The notes below the pieces were generated by a model. That model was not told where the DNA came from. It was given only the letters and a program-made list of their open reading frames with translations, and ran no database searches. 64,000 nt of DNA from Rhizomicrobium palustre (GTDB taxonomy: Bacteria; Pseudomonadota; Alphaproteobacteria; Micropepsales; Micropepsaceae). Positions 43,232 to 52,641 of the stretch are shown piece by piece; position 1 is the first letter of the stretch, and each line of letters begins with the position of its first letter. A program made the position numbers and the translations under genes. The DNA lies in assembly GCF_011761565.1 (NCBI RefSeq), contig NZ_JAASRM010000001.1:139-64138 (forward strand), given 5' to 3'.

Positions 43232-44250
43232 GCGCGCGCCTCCTGCCGCAGTTTGCTTTCGCGCTCAGGGGCAGACAAGAAAGGCGCAGCGTGGAACGCA
43301 ACGGAAGCTGCGCGATTTTCCCCTTCCTGTCGCCGCATTGCACGCATCATCCGCATAGGGAGGATTTCGCGCAAATAGACCGAAAGGCCGGCCGTAGTTG
43401 TAACATTGGCGGCAATGACGCCGATCCGCCGCACGCAATCTTTCGCCCAATCGCGCTTATAGGGATCATCACCCCGGCCGAAATCCAATTCGGCGATCGC
43501 ATCGCTATCGAGCACAGCGGCGGCCATCACAGCGGTAAGCAGCGTTCCCGGCGAATAGGCATCGTGATCGCGCCGGTGTACGAGTTTAAAGATCGTTGCC
43601 CGTCCCTGTGCCACCAGCCATATCTGCGCTGCTACCGCCTCTCCGCCGAGGCGCATCAGGCCCATACGCACCATGCCCTCCGCACCAAGACGTTCCACCA
43701 TGAGCGGCAGAAAGCCCGGATGCGGCTCGGCTCCCTTCCAAGAGGCTTCCCGGATTGCTTCGTAAAGCTTCATCGCCTCGGAAAAATTATCGCGCAGCAC
43801 GGTGAATTGCGCGCCCGCCTTCTCGGCCGCAGACGCCTTGCGGCGCCACGTATTGCGCAACCGAGAGGGTCGCTCGGCCCAATAGGAAGTGAATCCGGAA
43901 ACTTTCTCCCTACGGCAGATGAAATGGCCATAGCAGGCCAGCGCCAGCCCGGACTGGCCAAGCCCATCCAGAAAGGCGGCGGTCACCGGATCCTCCGCAT
44001 CCATCGCATCAAGGCGCAGCACCGTCCGCACATAGGTTTTCGCCTTTGCGCCCAACGCGCGGGCACTTTCGACATTCTCCGCCATAGGGGCATAACGGGT
44101 TGTGTAAGGCGCCGTCAGCCCGCGCGCACCACGCATGCTCACCGCGATCGGTAAAATCGCATCGCCTTCGCGTGCCATTTCAGCGCATTCCCCCGCCGCC
44201 AAGGTGGTTTCGGCGAGAGCGCCAAACCATGCAGGAGAGAGCTCCGCCAT
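43228..44250 (-). CDS. GNAT-fold acetyltransferase-like protein (CelD/BcsL-like)
   Basis: The protein has 340 residues. The C-terminal half contains the Acetyltransf_6-type part: SRLRNTWRRKASAAEKAG, AAQIWLVAQGRATIFKLVHRRD and the terminal AELDFGRGDDPYKRDWAK. Proteins of this group modify exopolysaccharides or peptidoglycan precursors with acyl or amino acid groups. The start is set at ATG 44250, which overlaps the O-ligase stop by one base (TGATG). Confidence 0.82.
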   Translation of the reverse strand: MAELSPAWFGALAETTLAAGECAEMAREGDAILPIAVSMRGARGLTAPYTTRYAPMAENVESARALGAKAKTYVRTVLRLDAMDAEDPVTAAFLDGLGQSGLALACYGHFICRREKVSGFTSYWAERPSRLRNTWRRKASAAEKAGAQFTVLRDNFSEAMKLYEAIREASWKGAEPHPGFLPLMVERLGAEGMVRMGLMRLGGEAVAAQIWLVAQGRATIFKLVHRRDHDAYSPGTLLTAVMAAAVLDSDAIAELDFGRGDDPYKRDWAKDCVRRIGVIAANVTTTAGLSVYLREILPMRMMRAMRRQEGENRAASVAFHAAPFLSAPERESKLRQEARA

Positions 44251-45530
44251 CACGCCGCTGCCGCCAAGGGTGCCGGTCGGAATTGAGCCCGCTCCCGCCG
44301 CGCCGACACCTGCCGCGAGAGGGGAAGCAGCAGACACACCGCAATGACAAAGAGGTCATAATAGGCAAGGCTCAAAGCCGCGCCGGAAACGCAGAACACA
44401 ATCAGGCTCGCCTGCAGGGCTGTGGCGAGCTCTCCACCCCAGCGATATTCTGGCAAGCGCCGTCCCGTCCGGATAATCGCGGTGGTTTTCAAAAACGCGC
44501 CAGCCAGAATGAGAAGATAGAGGATCAAGCCGATATAGCCGTGCTCTCCCAAGACCTGGAAATAGATGCTGTGCGCGGCATGATTCAACTCGTCAGGGAA
44601 ATAGCGGTGAAAGACGGGCGCCAGTTGCGGACCATAAAATCCCGCGCCGAAGGGGAAGTAGTCTTCGGCAGTATGCATCGCCACCTGCCAGGCGACCAAG
44701 CGGCCGTGCACGGATTCATCACTTTGGACAGACTCCACCGAATTCATCGTCCGCATGCGGTCGAAATAGGCAGCGGGCATGAAATGCAGCGTGAAGGCGA
44801 TCAAGGCGGAAGCAACAGCGAGATAGGTGAAGCGATGCTTCATCCGCATCAGCCCCATCACTCCCAGAACCGCAAGCCCAATCAGCGCGCCACGCGAATA
44901 GGTGCCAATCACTGCAATCACCGTCAGCACCATGCCCGCAAGAAGCCCGAACTGCACCCGCCTGTCGCTGCTTTGCTGACGCAGATATTGCGCCAAGGGA
45001 AGGCTCATCAGCATAGCGACCGCAAGCTGATTGTTGTCGTTGATCATTGAGCCGGAAGGGCCCAGCACGTGGTTATTCCCACCCGTAATGATGGTGAAAA
45101 GCCCGCCTTTGACGCCGTAGTAAAAGAGCGAAATCACCGCCACCCAAACGACCGCCTGAAACCGCACGCGATTGGTGACGACAGAGGCCAAAAGAATGCC
45201 GAGCGCAAAGGTCTTCCAGGTCCGGTCCCAATAGCCCCAGGACCATGCGGGATCATAAGCGAAGAAGGTTCCGAGCGTGGTCCAGAGAAGAAAGCCCAGC
45301 ACGGCCCATAATATAAAACCGTTCGGCGGAAGCTTTTTCTCTTTCGACAAGAGCCAAGCCAAAAGCGTAACCCCGGCAATGAGCATATTGGTTGAGCTCA
45401 TGAAGCCATAGGTCTCGCGATGCGGGTTCTGCAGCGTGAACCACTCCCAGATCAGCACCCCAACAAAAGGCCAGCGCAGCGTCATACCGAGCCCGGCCAA
45501 GATTGCGATGAGAAGTAGAATTTCGCGCAA
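44250..45530 (-). CDS. XrtA-associated O-antigen ligase-like / polymerase protein
   Basis: The 426-residue polytopic protein has about ten or eleven helices and the conserved GPSGSMINDNNQLAVAM segment of the exosortase A-associated O-ligase family (TIGR03097). A large periplasmic loop follows, with HSIYFQVLGEHGYIGLILYL near the C terminus typical of Wzy_C. It could polymerise the EPS repeat or attach glycan to an acceptor; no other Wzy candidate is visible. It starts with TTG; AAAAGG lies about eight bases upstream. Confidence 0.9.
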   Translation of the reverse strand: MREILLLIAILAGLGMTLRWPFVGVLIWEWFTLQNPHRETYGFMSSTNMLIAGVTLLAWLLSKEKKLPPNGFILWAVLGFLLWTTLGTFFAYDPAWSWGYWDRTWKTFALGILLASVVTNRVRFQAVVWVAVISLFYYGVKGGLFTIITGGNNHVLGPSGSMINDNNQLAVAMLMSLPLAQYLRQQSSDRRVQFGLLAGMVLTVIAVIGTYSRGALIGLAVLGVMGLMRMKHRFTYLAVASALIAFTLHFMPAAYFDRMRTMNSVESVQSDESVHGRLVAWQVAMHTAEDYFPFGAGFYGPQLAPVFHRYFPDELNHAAHSIYFQVLGEHGYIGLILYLLILAGAFLKTTAIIRTGRRLPEYRWGGELATALQASLIVFCVSGAALSLAYYDLFVIAVCLLLPLSRQVSARRERAQFRPAPLAAAA

Positions 45531-45557
45531 GGTGAGAACCTTTTGGAACGATAGACA

Positions 45558-46430
45558 TCAAGCCATTTGGCGATGGAACAACGGCGTCTTCACAATGGCG
45601 GCGAGATTTCGAAGCGGTCGATGGCCAAGAAGCGCTGCGCGCAAGAGATAGCGGCTTCCAGTTATAAGAGCTCCATGGCAAAGCGCGATCCGCCCCGCGT
45701 TGCCAAGCCTTTCGCCCAATATCGCCCGGCGCTCCGCGTCGGAAAGTTCCGCGCCGAAAGCCTTCACATGCCGCATAATCATTGGCAGCACATAGCGCGC
45801 ATGGTCCTCTGCGCGATACGCCGAGAGCGAGGCAGGCTGAACGTGAATGCGCGCGAGACTTTGCGCAACGTAAGAAAGCCTCCCAGCCCGCGCCAGGCGG
45901 ACCCAAAGATCCTGATCCTCGCCCACGCGTAAACGTTCGTCGAACCCGCCAAGCTTCAACAGCAGCTCGCGGGGGGCAAGCACTGTTGGTGTCGAGACGA
46001 AATTCTGTTGCAGCAGGGCTTTCCATGCGTCAACGCCCTCATGCGTCGGGCGGCCCCGGAACGTATCGCCCATAGAAGAACCGTCGCTCGCGAATTCTTC
46101 CGAGGCGCAGAAGACAAGGCTTGTTCCGGGTACGCAGAGGGCACATTGGCGCTCGAGCTTTTGCGGCAGCCACTCATCATCTGCATCCAGAAAGGCGATC
46201 CAGTCCCCAACCGCTGCCCGAATGCCAGTGTTGCGCGCCGCCGCCGCGCCCATCTGCCGGTCATGACGCAGAACGCGCACGCCATTGCCAAGGGAGACGG
46301 CATCTCGGCTTGCATCATCCACCACGATAATTTCCGTAAGCGGAACAGTTTGCCGGAAGACGGACTCCAGCGCACGCCGCAAGGTTGCTGCGGCGTTATA
46401 GGCCGGAATCACGACGCTGATACGCGGCAT
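45558..46430 (-). CDS. family 2 glycosyltransferase
   Basis: The 290-residue GT-A enzyme opens RISVVIPAYNAAATLRRALE, with the nucleotide-binding DDAS and IAFLDADDEWLPQKLER (D-x-D metal site). A single GT2 domain without membrane helices. It starts the minus-strand operon that includes the O-ligase, the GNAT-like protein and the hypothetical membrane protein. A candidate -24/-12 element lies upstream at 46515-46531. Confidence 0.92.
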   Translation of the reverse strand: MPRISVVIPAYNAAATLRRALESVFRQTVPLTEIIVVDDASRDAVSLGNGVRVLRHDRQMGAAAARNTGIRAAVGDWIAFLDADDEWLPQKLERQCALCVPGTSLVFCASEEFASDGSSMGDTFRGRPTHEGVDAWKALLQQNFVSTPTVLAPRELLLKLGGFDERLRVGEDQDLWVRLARAGRLSYVAQSLARIHVQPASLSAYRAEDHARYVLPMIMRHVKAFGAELSDAERRAILGERLGNAGRIALCHGALITGSRYLLRAALLGHRPLRNLAAIVKTPLFHRQMA

Positions 46431-46514
46431 TGAAGAGGGCCTCCAGAAGCCGTCACAATACCGACTGACATGCTTTTGTATAGATCGCGTCGGCTAAATG
46501 AGATGACGCTAACG

Positions 46515-46531
46515 ATGCGGAATACGTGCCA
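46515..46531 (-). promoter_or_regulatory. possible sigma-54 promoter for the GT2/O-ligase operon
   Basis: On the minus strand, TGGCACG (46531-46525) is an exact -24 element. The GC of the -12 element follows after exactly 10 bases (CCGCA at 46520-46516 instead of TTGCA). The missing TT lowers confidence. Transcription would begin near 46505, giving a leader of about 75 bases. Confidence 0.35.
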
Positions 46532-46604
46532 CTGGAGTCACAATCGGAACAATTCACACAGCTTTGTCATTTGATCGCCTCATTGCAGCAAAGCTCGTGT
46601 ATAG

Positions 46605-47591
46605 ATGCGCAACATGACGAAATCGCCTGCCATCTCCGTTGTCATTGCGACGCGCGACCGCCCCGCGCAACTCGCAAGGCTCTTGCATTGCGTCAAGGAC
46701 CAGGACTTTTCCAATTTCGAATGCATCGTGGTGGACGATGCGTCCAGTGATCAGACCCTGCATCTTTATGAAGAGCTGTGGCGCGAGCTTGACGCGCGCT
46801 TCATCCTGTTACGGCAGGAAAGCGGCGCAAAGGGACCGTCCTTTTCCCGTAACAAAGGCATTCGCGCGGCGCTAGCGCCCTTTGTGGCGTTTTGCGATGA
46901 CGACGATATGTGGACGCGCCGCGATCATCTTTCCTGCGCACTTGACGCGCTCATAGCACATGGCGCGGATTTCTTTTTCGCAAATATGCGGACCAGCCGG
47001 AATGGCGAAGTACTGGGCGCGGATTTCTATGGCCGCATCCGGCACATCTTGACCAGAACGATACTCAGCGATGGGGTCTTCGAAGTTGCCCCCAAAGAAC
47101 GCGCGGCGGCGATGCAGCACATCTTCATTCACTGCAACAGCATGGTGGTGTCACGCCACCTCTTGCACAGCGCGGGACTCTACTGGGAAAAGCTGTTTAT
47201 GGCGGAGGACCGCGATTTCGCTTTACGCCTTCTCGACCGCGCTAAACGTGTCGTCTATCGCGATGAGGTGGTGGCCGATTACGACCGTACGGCCATCGCA
47301 GGACTCTGCAAATCCTACACCGAGGATGAAATCCGCAGTTTCGTGATCCTCGCCATGCTGCACGCGGAAACCCAGATGAACGATACACAACTGCTGGCCG
47401 TCGCGCGCGGCTATCGCGCCTGGATGCTGTACGAACTAGCGCAAAGCGCCCGCCAGGAAGGCCGCCAGGCGGAAGCGCGAGAACTGGCGTTGCAGTCCGT
47501 TCTCTTGCGCCCAACCCTCGCCGCCCTGAAACAGCTTCTCTCCTTGAGACTTTATAGGGCTCCCCGCCTGGCGGAAGGGCGCGCACGCTGA
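46605..47591 (+). CDS. family 2 glycosyltransferase, first of a tandem pair
   Basis: The protein has 328 residues. The GT2 domain starts AISVVIATRDRPAQLARLLH, followed by ECIVVDDASSDQT and AFCDDDDMWTRRDHL, with four Asp at the metal site. A later Glu-Asp motif lies in KLFMAEDRDFALRLLDRA. The start could also be ATG 46614. The next gene is a paralogue, and the two overlap by one base (TGATG). Confidence 0.92.
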   Translation: MRNMTKSPAISVVIATRDRPAQLARLLHCVKDQDFSNFECIVVDDASSDQTLHLYEELWRELDARFILLRQESGAKGPSFSRNKGIRAALAPFVAFCDDDDMWTRRDHLSCALDALIAHGADFFFANMRTSRNGEVLGADFYGRIRHILTRTILSDGVFEVAPKERAAAMQHIFIHCNSMVVSRHLLHSAGLYWEKLFMAEDRDFALRLLDRAKRVVYRDEVVADYDRTAIAGLCKSYTEDEIRSFVILAMLHAETQMNDTQLLAVARGYRAWMLYELAQSARQEGRQAEARELALQSVLLRPTLAALKQLLSLRLYRAPRLAEGRAR

Positions 47592-48538
47592 TGCCGCCCG
47601 CCGTCTCTGTGGTAATCGCCACCAAGAATCGCCCCACCTATCTCAAGCGCTTGCTCCTTTGTGTGCGGGATCAAGACCTCACTGATTTGGAATGCATCGT
47701 GCTGGACGATGGCTCCGACGCAGCGACCTTGGCAGCCTATGATGAGATCTGGCGCGAGTTGGATGGCAGGTTCACGCTGGTTAAGCGCGAAGACCGCCAC
47801 ACGGGAGGCCCTTCGAAGGCGCGCAACCGCGGCATTTCTTTGGCGCGCGGTACCTATGTTGCTTTCTGCGATGATGATGATCGCTGGATATGCCGCGATC
47901 ACCTCTCCACCGCAGTGCGCGGCATGGAAACGTATGGCGCCGATCTCTTCTTCGCCGCGATGCAGACAGGTGCGAATGGCGAAGTGATCGATCCCGATCT
48001 GTACGCTCCCGCGCGACCCGCGCTGCAACGCTACCCGATCGAGGACGAAGCGGATCTCTTCGAGGTTCCCGTTTCCTCCATGACCAGGTTGCTGCGTCAT
48101 AGAACATTGCACACAGACACTATCGTAGCCGCGCGGGCGCTTCTGATCGAGGCCGGTCTCTATTGGGAGAAGACAAATCTCGCGGAGGACCGCGACTTTT
48201 CCTTCCGCCTCACCGACCGGGCGCGGAAAATCCTCTTTCGTGCGACGCCTTCCGCCGAATTGGAAGTAAGCCCGCATACCAGCCTTTACCGCACCTTTGC
48301 GGAGCGCGAGAAAGCTCTGTGGTCTTATCTTGCCACGCTGCATAGCGAACTTCAGGTGCGCAATCCGGTTCTCCGGCGGCTCTGCCGCGCGGTCAGGGCT
48401 TGGGACATGCTCGATCTTGGCAAAAGCGCATTGAAGGAAGGCCGTTTCCAGCTCTCCCGCCATTTCGCGCGCGAATCCTTCTTCCTGCACCCAAGCCTTT
48501 CGGCGCTTCGTCTTTACATCGCGGGCTTGGCACGCTGA
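47591..48538 (+). CDS. family 2 glycosyltransferase, second of a tandem pair
   Basis: The protein has 315 residues and repeats the layout of its neighbour: AVSVVIATKNRPTYLKRLLL, ECIVLDDGSDAAT, VAFCDDDDRWICRDHL and TNLAEDRDFSFRLTDRA. The shared C-terminal sequence (residues with ALKEGRFQ and HPSLSALR against QEGRQAEAR and RPTLAALK) supports a local duplication. Its last 25 bases overlap the convergent acetyltransferase-like gene. Confidence 0.92.
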   Translation: MPPAVSVVIATKNRPTYLKRLLLCVRDQDLTDLECIVLDDGSDAATLAAYDEIWRELDGRFTLVKREDRHTGGPSKARNRGISLARGTYVAFCDDDDRWICRDHLSTAVRGMETYGADLFFAAMQTGANGEVIDPDLYAPARPALQRYPIEDEADLFEVPVSSMTRLLRHRTLHTDTIVAARALLIEAGLYWEKTNLAEDRDFSFRLTDRARKILFRATPSAELEVSPHTSLYRTFAEREKALWSYLATLHSELQVRNPVLRRLCRAVRAWDMLDLGKSALKEGRFQLSRHFARESFFLHPSLSALRLYIAGLAR

Positions 48539-49593
48539 ACCGCCCAATGGGCCAATTGCTCTGCGATCACGCCGAGACTTGGGCGCCGATAGCGCCGCCA
48601 GCACAATTCATAGCGTTCGAGGCCTAGCGACGATTTCAATTGATTGGTTCCGGCAAGAAAATCGTAGGTAAGCAGCCCCCGTGCTGCGTAGTGCTCCATG
48701 GCGGCGGCGTGACAGAGATAGCCCGGGCGGGCCACCTCCTCCGCAAAGCCGCTTTGATAGCTCGACACCACACCATTGCGCTGAAAATTATAGAGATAGC
48801 CTAAAAGCCGGGATCCAGCCTCGAGCCTCAGCAACTCGACACTGCCATCTTCGATGCCCGTGGATATCACCGCATGATGAAACGGCTCGAAAATCGGATT
48901 ATCAAAAGCGTGATGCTTGCGCCGCTTTTCCCAGGAGCGGATGTGCAAAGCCTTGAGCTCAGCGAAATATGCGAGCGCCTCGTCTTTGTCTTTCGCAGCC
49001 GTGATGGCGACATTACCGCCGGCGTCGCGAAGGTTCCGCCTGAGCTGCTGCCGGGTGTTACGGCTGACGCATTGCGCCACGCCGGTCTCGGCCACTTTGC
49101 GCAGATCCGTGCGATAGGCAAAGCGTATATTCTCCGCCGAAGATATCTCCCGGGGCAAAGCGCCTTTATGCTGCGACATGCCCGGCACCACCAGCTCTCG
49201 CGCGCCAAACGCGCCTTCCGCGAAAAACTCCAGAAGGCCGAGCCATAGCGCCCCCTCCTCAACGCCCGCGAGCGCAAAGCCGTTATGCTCGATCATCACG
49301 CCATCGGCTTGCGGATCACCGATGGTGTTTAGAAAAGCCTGCCGCACAGGGAAAAGATGGGCTTGCCAGCCATGCCGCCACGTCACCAGCGCCAGAGCAT
49401 GCGTGCTGTCACCGCGCGATGCCCTTAGAAGCGAAAAACGCTCGGGCCAGGACGACAGCATGGCATTGATCCAGGACCAGGAGAGAAAGAAGGAATGCGC
49501 ACCGGCAGCATCCAGCGCGCGCCATTCGCGCTCCAATGCCGCGCGTGACGGAAGCTTCTCCAACCGGAAATAAATCTCGCGCGAATCCCTCAC
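48514..49593 (-). CDS. GNAT-fold acetyltransferase-like protein (CelD-like)
   Basis: The protein has about 359 residues. It opens with FRLEKLPSRAALEREWRALD and SFFLSWSWINAML; the second lobe has VSRNTRQQLRRNLRDAGG, the acceptor helix ALHIRSWEKRRKHHAFDNP and YDFLAGTNQLKSSLG. This pattern fits the CelD/BcsL-like GNAT group that accompanies polysaccharide genes. The start is set at GTG 49593 (RDSREIYF). A Cys-rich upstream extension is unlikely to be translated. Confidence 0.82.
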   Translation of the reverse strand: MRDSREIYFRLEKLPSRAALEREWRALDAAGAHSFFLSWSWINAMLSSWPERFSLLRASRGDSTHALALVTWRHGWQAHLFPVRQAFLNTIGDPQADGVMIEHNGFALAGVEEGALWLGLLEFFAEGAFGARELVVPGMSQHKGALPREISSAENIRFAYRTDLRKVAETGVAQCVSRNTRQQLRRNLRDAGGNVAITAAKDKDEALAYFAELKALHIRSWEKRRKHHAFDNPIFEPFHHAVISTGIEDGSVELLRLEAGSRLLGYLYNFQRNGVVSSYQSGFAEEVARPGYLCHAAAMEHYAARGLLTYDFLAGTNQLKSSLGLERYELCWRRYRRPSLGVIAEQLAHWAVQRAKPAM

Positions 49594-49664
49594 GCCTGCC
49601 TCATCGCGGCATTTGTTTGTGCCGCTACATTTTGATACCACGCTCTTGCAGCTTTGACAGCAGC

Positions 49665-51668
49665 ATGGAGAAAAGCTTGAAGCGAAATCTTGCGGCGGCA
49701 TTTCTCTTCCTCTGCGGCAGCTCCTATGCGGCAGACCTTTCGCTGGAAGCAGTGGGGCCAGCAGGCAACGCTGTTCCCATCACTTTCGGCATGGTCTTCG
49801 CCCCAGGCGAGATAAAAGGCGCGCTCACCGCACGCGACAAGAACGGCGCGGTACTGCCGCTGCAAGTGGATGCCAAGGCGCGCAACAAAGACGGTTCGCT
49901 GCGCCATGCGATCATCACCACGACTGTGGCGCGCGCGCGCGATGGACAGGCCATTAACTTCATCCTCGCGCCCGGCGCGGTGCCGCAAGGCGCTCCCGTC
50001 ACCCGCGCGGCCCTGCCGGGCAATTTCGACGCCGTGGTGAACCTTGATCTCGGTACCACACGGCTGAGCGCATCTGCCCGCGCCCTCCTCGCTCAAACTA
50101 AAGCGGAAACCTGGCTGGAAGGACCGCTGGTTTCCGAATGGTGGGTTTCAGGCCCCTTGCGTGATGCCTCAGGCCGCGCGGATGTGCATCTCACCGCGCG
50201 TTTCGGTTTGCGCAGCTATGGGCCGGGTAAGCCATTGCGGGTGGAGGTGGTGGTGGAAAATGGCTGGACCTATGTGCCGGCCCCACGCTCCGTCGCCTAT
50301 GCCGCTGCGATTATGCTCGGCGGAAAACAGGTATTCTCGCAAGAGAGGATTGTTCAACAATCTCACACGCGCTGGCGCCAAGTGTTTTGGTGGGACGAAA
50401 GCGCTGAAAGCTATATCCGCCCTCCCTTGGAGCAATTAAAGCGCGCGCGGGCCATCCCCAACTACGCGGCTGGGATCGATGCACCGGCAGATGCCATGAT
50501 GCGGTTCTATCGCGCCGCCAATCGGGGGCCCATGGGAACAGGCGTTATCTATCCTGCCATGCCCGTGACAGGACAGCGCCAGGATATTGGCCCTCTGCCC
50601 GGCTGGACCGTATCTTATCTTGTCGGTGGCTCCGCGGCAGCGCGTGAACTCACCTTGAGCGCGGGCGATCTCAGCGGCAGCTTTCCCTCTCACTACCGCA
50701 ATGAGAAAACGGGCCGCCCAACGACGTCGGAGGATTATCCCAAGATCAGCACCCATTATAATTTTGTGGGGCGCGGACCAACCAATCTTCCGCTGCCGGA
50801 TTTGGCGGGATTGGCCAAGCCCTACACGGCCGAGCCCGCGCATGAACCCTCGCTGGCTTTTGTACCGTATCTTCTTACCGGCGAGCGCTACTACCTCGAA
50901 GAGCTGCAATTCTGGTCGCAATGGAATAGCTGGGGCACGGCGCCGGAATATCATGGCTTTGAAAAAGGCCTGATCGGCTGGGATCAGATCCGCGGCCAAG
51001 GCTGGTCCTTGCGCACAATGGCGCAAGCCGCCTACATCACCCCGGATGGTGACCCGATAAAGCCGGTTCTGCTGCGCCAAATGAAAGCCAATGCGGCGTT
51101 CTATGACAATGCATATTCCAACAACCGTGCCGCGAACATCTTCCATACCGCTCTGCGTGACAGTGATACCGCCGACTCCGTGGCCCCGTGGATGGATGAT
51201 TATCTGAGTTGGGCTGCCAGCTATGCGGTGCAGCTTGGCTTTGATGAGTTCACGCCCTTCGCGCGTTGGAAAGCCGTCTTCCCGGTTCAGCGCATGATCA
51301 ATTCGGATTATTGCGCCGTGATGGCGACGAAATACTACATGCTGGTGAAAGACAGCCCCCGCCATTTCATCGACAGTTGGGCCAAGCTTTACGTCGCGAA
51401 CCTGCCCAAGGAGTATCGCAGCGGTCCGCCCATCGCCTGCGGCAGCCCGGATATGACCAAGGCCTTCAAGCTCAATCGCGATGGCGAGATGATGGGAGAT
51501 TCCTCCTCTCCCAACGGTTATCCCGCCCAGCTGCAGCCAGCCTTGGCAGCGGCGGTCGATCTGAATGCGCCCGGCGCACGCGAGGCCTGGGCGAAGTTCC
51601 AAGCTCGCCCGGTTCAGCCGCGCGGCGGGGTTGATCCCAAATGGAATATTCTGCCTTGGTCGCCGTGA
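49665..51668 (+). CDS. secreted protein, putative carbohydrate-active (PcRGLX/YetA-like N terminus)
   Basis: The protein has 667 residues with the signal peptide MEKSLKRNLAAAFLFLCGSS (cleavage near SYA-ADLS). Residues 25-230 look like a beta-barrel domain with VPITFGMVFAPGEIKGAL and DKNGAVLPLQVDAKARNKDG, which recalls the N-terminal domain of PcRGLX/YetA-like rhamnogalacturonan exolyases. The later part is helical and Trp/Tyr-rich (YYLEELQFWSQWNSWGTAPE, RGQGWSLRTMAQAAY), as in alpha/alpha toroid sugar-degrading enzymes. I infer trimming or turnover of the EPS. The identity is not certain. Confidence 0.7.
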   Translation: MEKSLKRNLAAAFLFLCGSSYAADLSLEAVGPAGNAVPITFGMVFAPGEIKGALTARDKNGAVLPLQVDAKARNKDGSLRHAIITTTVARARDGQAINFILAPGAVPQGAPVTRAALPGNFDAVVNLDLGTTRLSASARALLAQTKAETWLEGPLVSEWWVSGPLRDASGRADVHLTARFGLRSYGPGKPLRVEVVVENGWTYVPAPRSVAYAAAIMLGGKQVFSQERIVQQSHTRWRQVFWWDESAESYIRPPLEQLKRARAIPNYAAGIDAPADAMMRFYRAANRGPMGTGVIYPAMPVTGQRQDIGPLPGWTVSYLVGGSAAARELTLSAGDLSGSFPSHYRNEKTGRPTTSEDYPKISTHYNFVGRGPTNLPLPDLAGLAKPYTAEPAHEPSLAFVPYLLTGERYYLEELQFWSQWNSWGTAPEYHGFEKGLIGWDQIRGQGWSLRTMAQAAYITPDGDPIKPVLLRQMKANAAFYDNAYSNNRAANIFHTALRDSDTADSVAPWMDDYLSWAASYAVQLGFDEFTPFARWKAVFPVQRMINSDYCAVMATKYYMLVKDSPRHFIDSWAKLYVANLPKEYRSGPPIACGSPDMTKAFKLNRDGEMMGDSSSPNGYPAQLQPALAAAVDLNAPGAREAWAKFQARPVQPRGGVDPKWNILPWSP

Positions 51669-52579
51669 TCGAGAAGGTCCGCCAGCCCAAGCTTTCCACA
51701 TGCCGTGCGAAGATCGTAATGGCGCACCAGCTCCTCGGACATGTTGCGTCGAACGTCAGAGCCGTTCGGCTCTTTCACGCCCTGATAATCGAGCCGCCCG
51801 ATTTTGCTGAAATGGCCTTCCTCATAATCGCGGCCATCAAGCACCATACAATGCCCACCCTCATGGCGATGCCAATGGCGGATGCCCGCCCCATGATCCC
51901 AATAGCGCCAACGCCGGATGGTTTTGGGGTGGGATTGATGGGGATGCGCCCAGAAGGCCATCCACCAGCCGCAGCCTTTCTCGAACTGGTCCCGGCTCGC
52001 CGAAGCCGTAGTGCAGCCGACAAGCTCCCAATACCGCTGACGCCAAGGCAAATAGCGATAGCGAAACCCAGGATCGACCTCACATGCCGCCGTTACGCTA
52101 TCAGGCAAGGCCGCGAAGATGCGCGCGAGTTCGGCCATCTTCTCGCGCCGCAGAAGCAGATCGGAATGCCAGAAGGCGAGCCGCCGCGCGAAAAGAAAGG
52201 CAAATTCCAACGGGAAGTGCGGATAGAGCAACGGCAGACCAAGTTCGGCGTTAAAGTCGAACACCACCGCACCGGACACTGTTTTTCGCGGCGGACCCAC
52301 GCGCGGATCAAAGCCTACCAGCGGCGTCCAGCCAGCTTCGGTCACGAGCTTTTGCTGCACCAGACACCATTCATGCTCTACGTTCCAGCACAGCCAAGGC
52401 TTCTCGATCCCGCTCAGCGCGCGGCCCCAGCCTTTCGCGATGGCGAGTACCTCCTCAAGAGAAAAGCCCAGAGCACGAAAGGCACTCCACACGCCCTGCC
52501 CGGCTTGCTCCAGCTCGATGCGATACTCCCGGAAACGAGCAAAGCGCGGGTGCACGATCTTTCCCGGCAGCGCGAGCAT
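51614..52579 (-). CDS. hypothetical protein, His/Trp-rich, within EPS locus
   Basis: The protein has about 321 residues. I recognise no family. It contains WLCWNVEHEWCLVQQKLV, VVFDFNAELGLPLLYPHFPLE, a stretch with YLPWRQRYWELVGC, and a HWHRHEGGHCMVLDGRDY His cluster. No signal peptide or membrane helix is seen after the chosen start MLALPGK; an upstream ATG would overlap the divergent gene. Its 3' end overlaps the secreted 667-residue protein gene by 55 bases. Confidence 0.75.
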   Translation of the reverse strand: MLALPGKIVHPRFARFREYRIELEQAGQGVWSAFRALGFSLEEVLAIAKGWGRALSGIEKPWLCWNVEHEWCLVQQKLVTEAGWTPLVGFDPRVGPPRKTVSGAVVFDFNAELGLPLLYPHFPLEFAFLFARRLAFWHSDLLLRREKMAELARIFAALPDSVTAACEVDPGFRYRYLPWRQRYWELVGCTTASASRDQFEKGCGWWMAFWAHPHQSHPKTIRRWRYWDHGAGIRHWHRHEGGHCMVLDGRDYEEGHFSKIGRLDYQGVKEPNGSDVRRNMSEELVRHYDLRTACGKLGLADLLDHGDQGRIFHLGSTPPRG

Positions 52580-52641
52580 CTTCTTCCCCCATCTCCTCAC
52601 TCGCCTTGTAGCGAAGCCCGCGTCACGGAGGTCAAGAGCGC

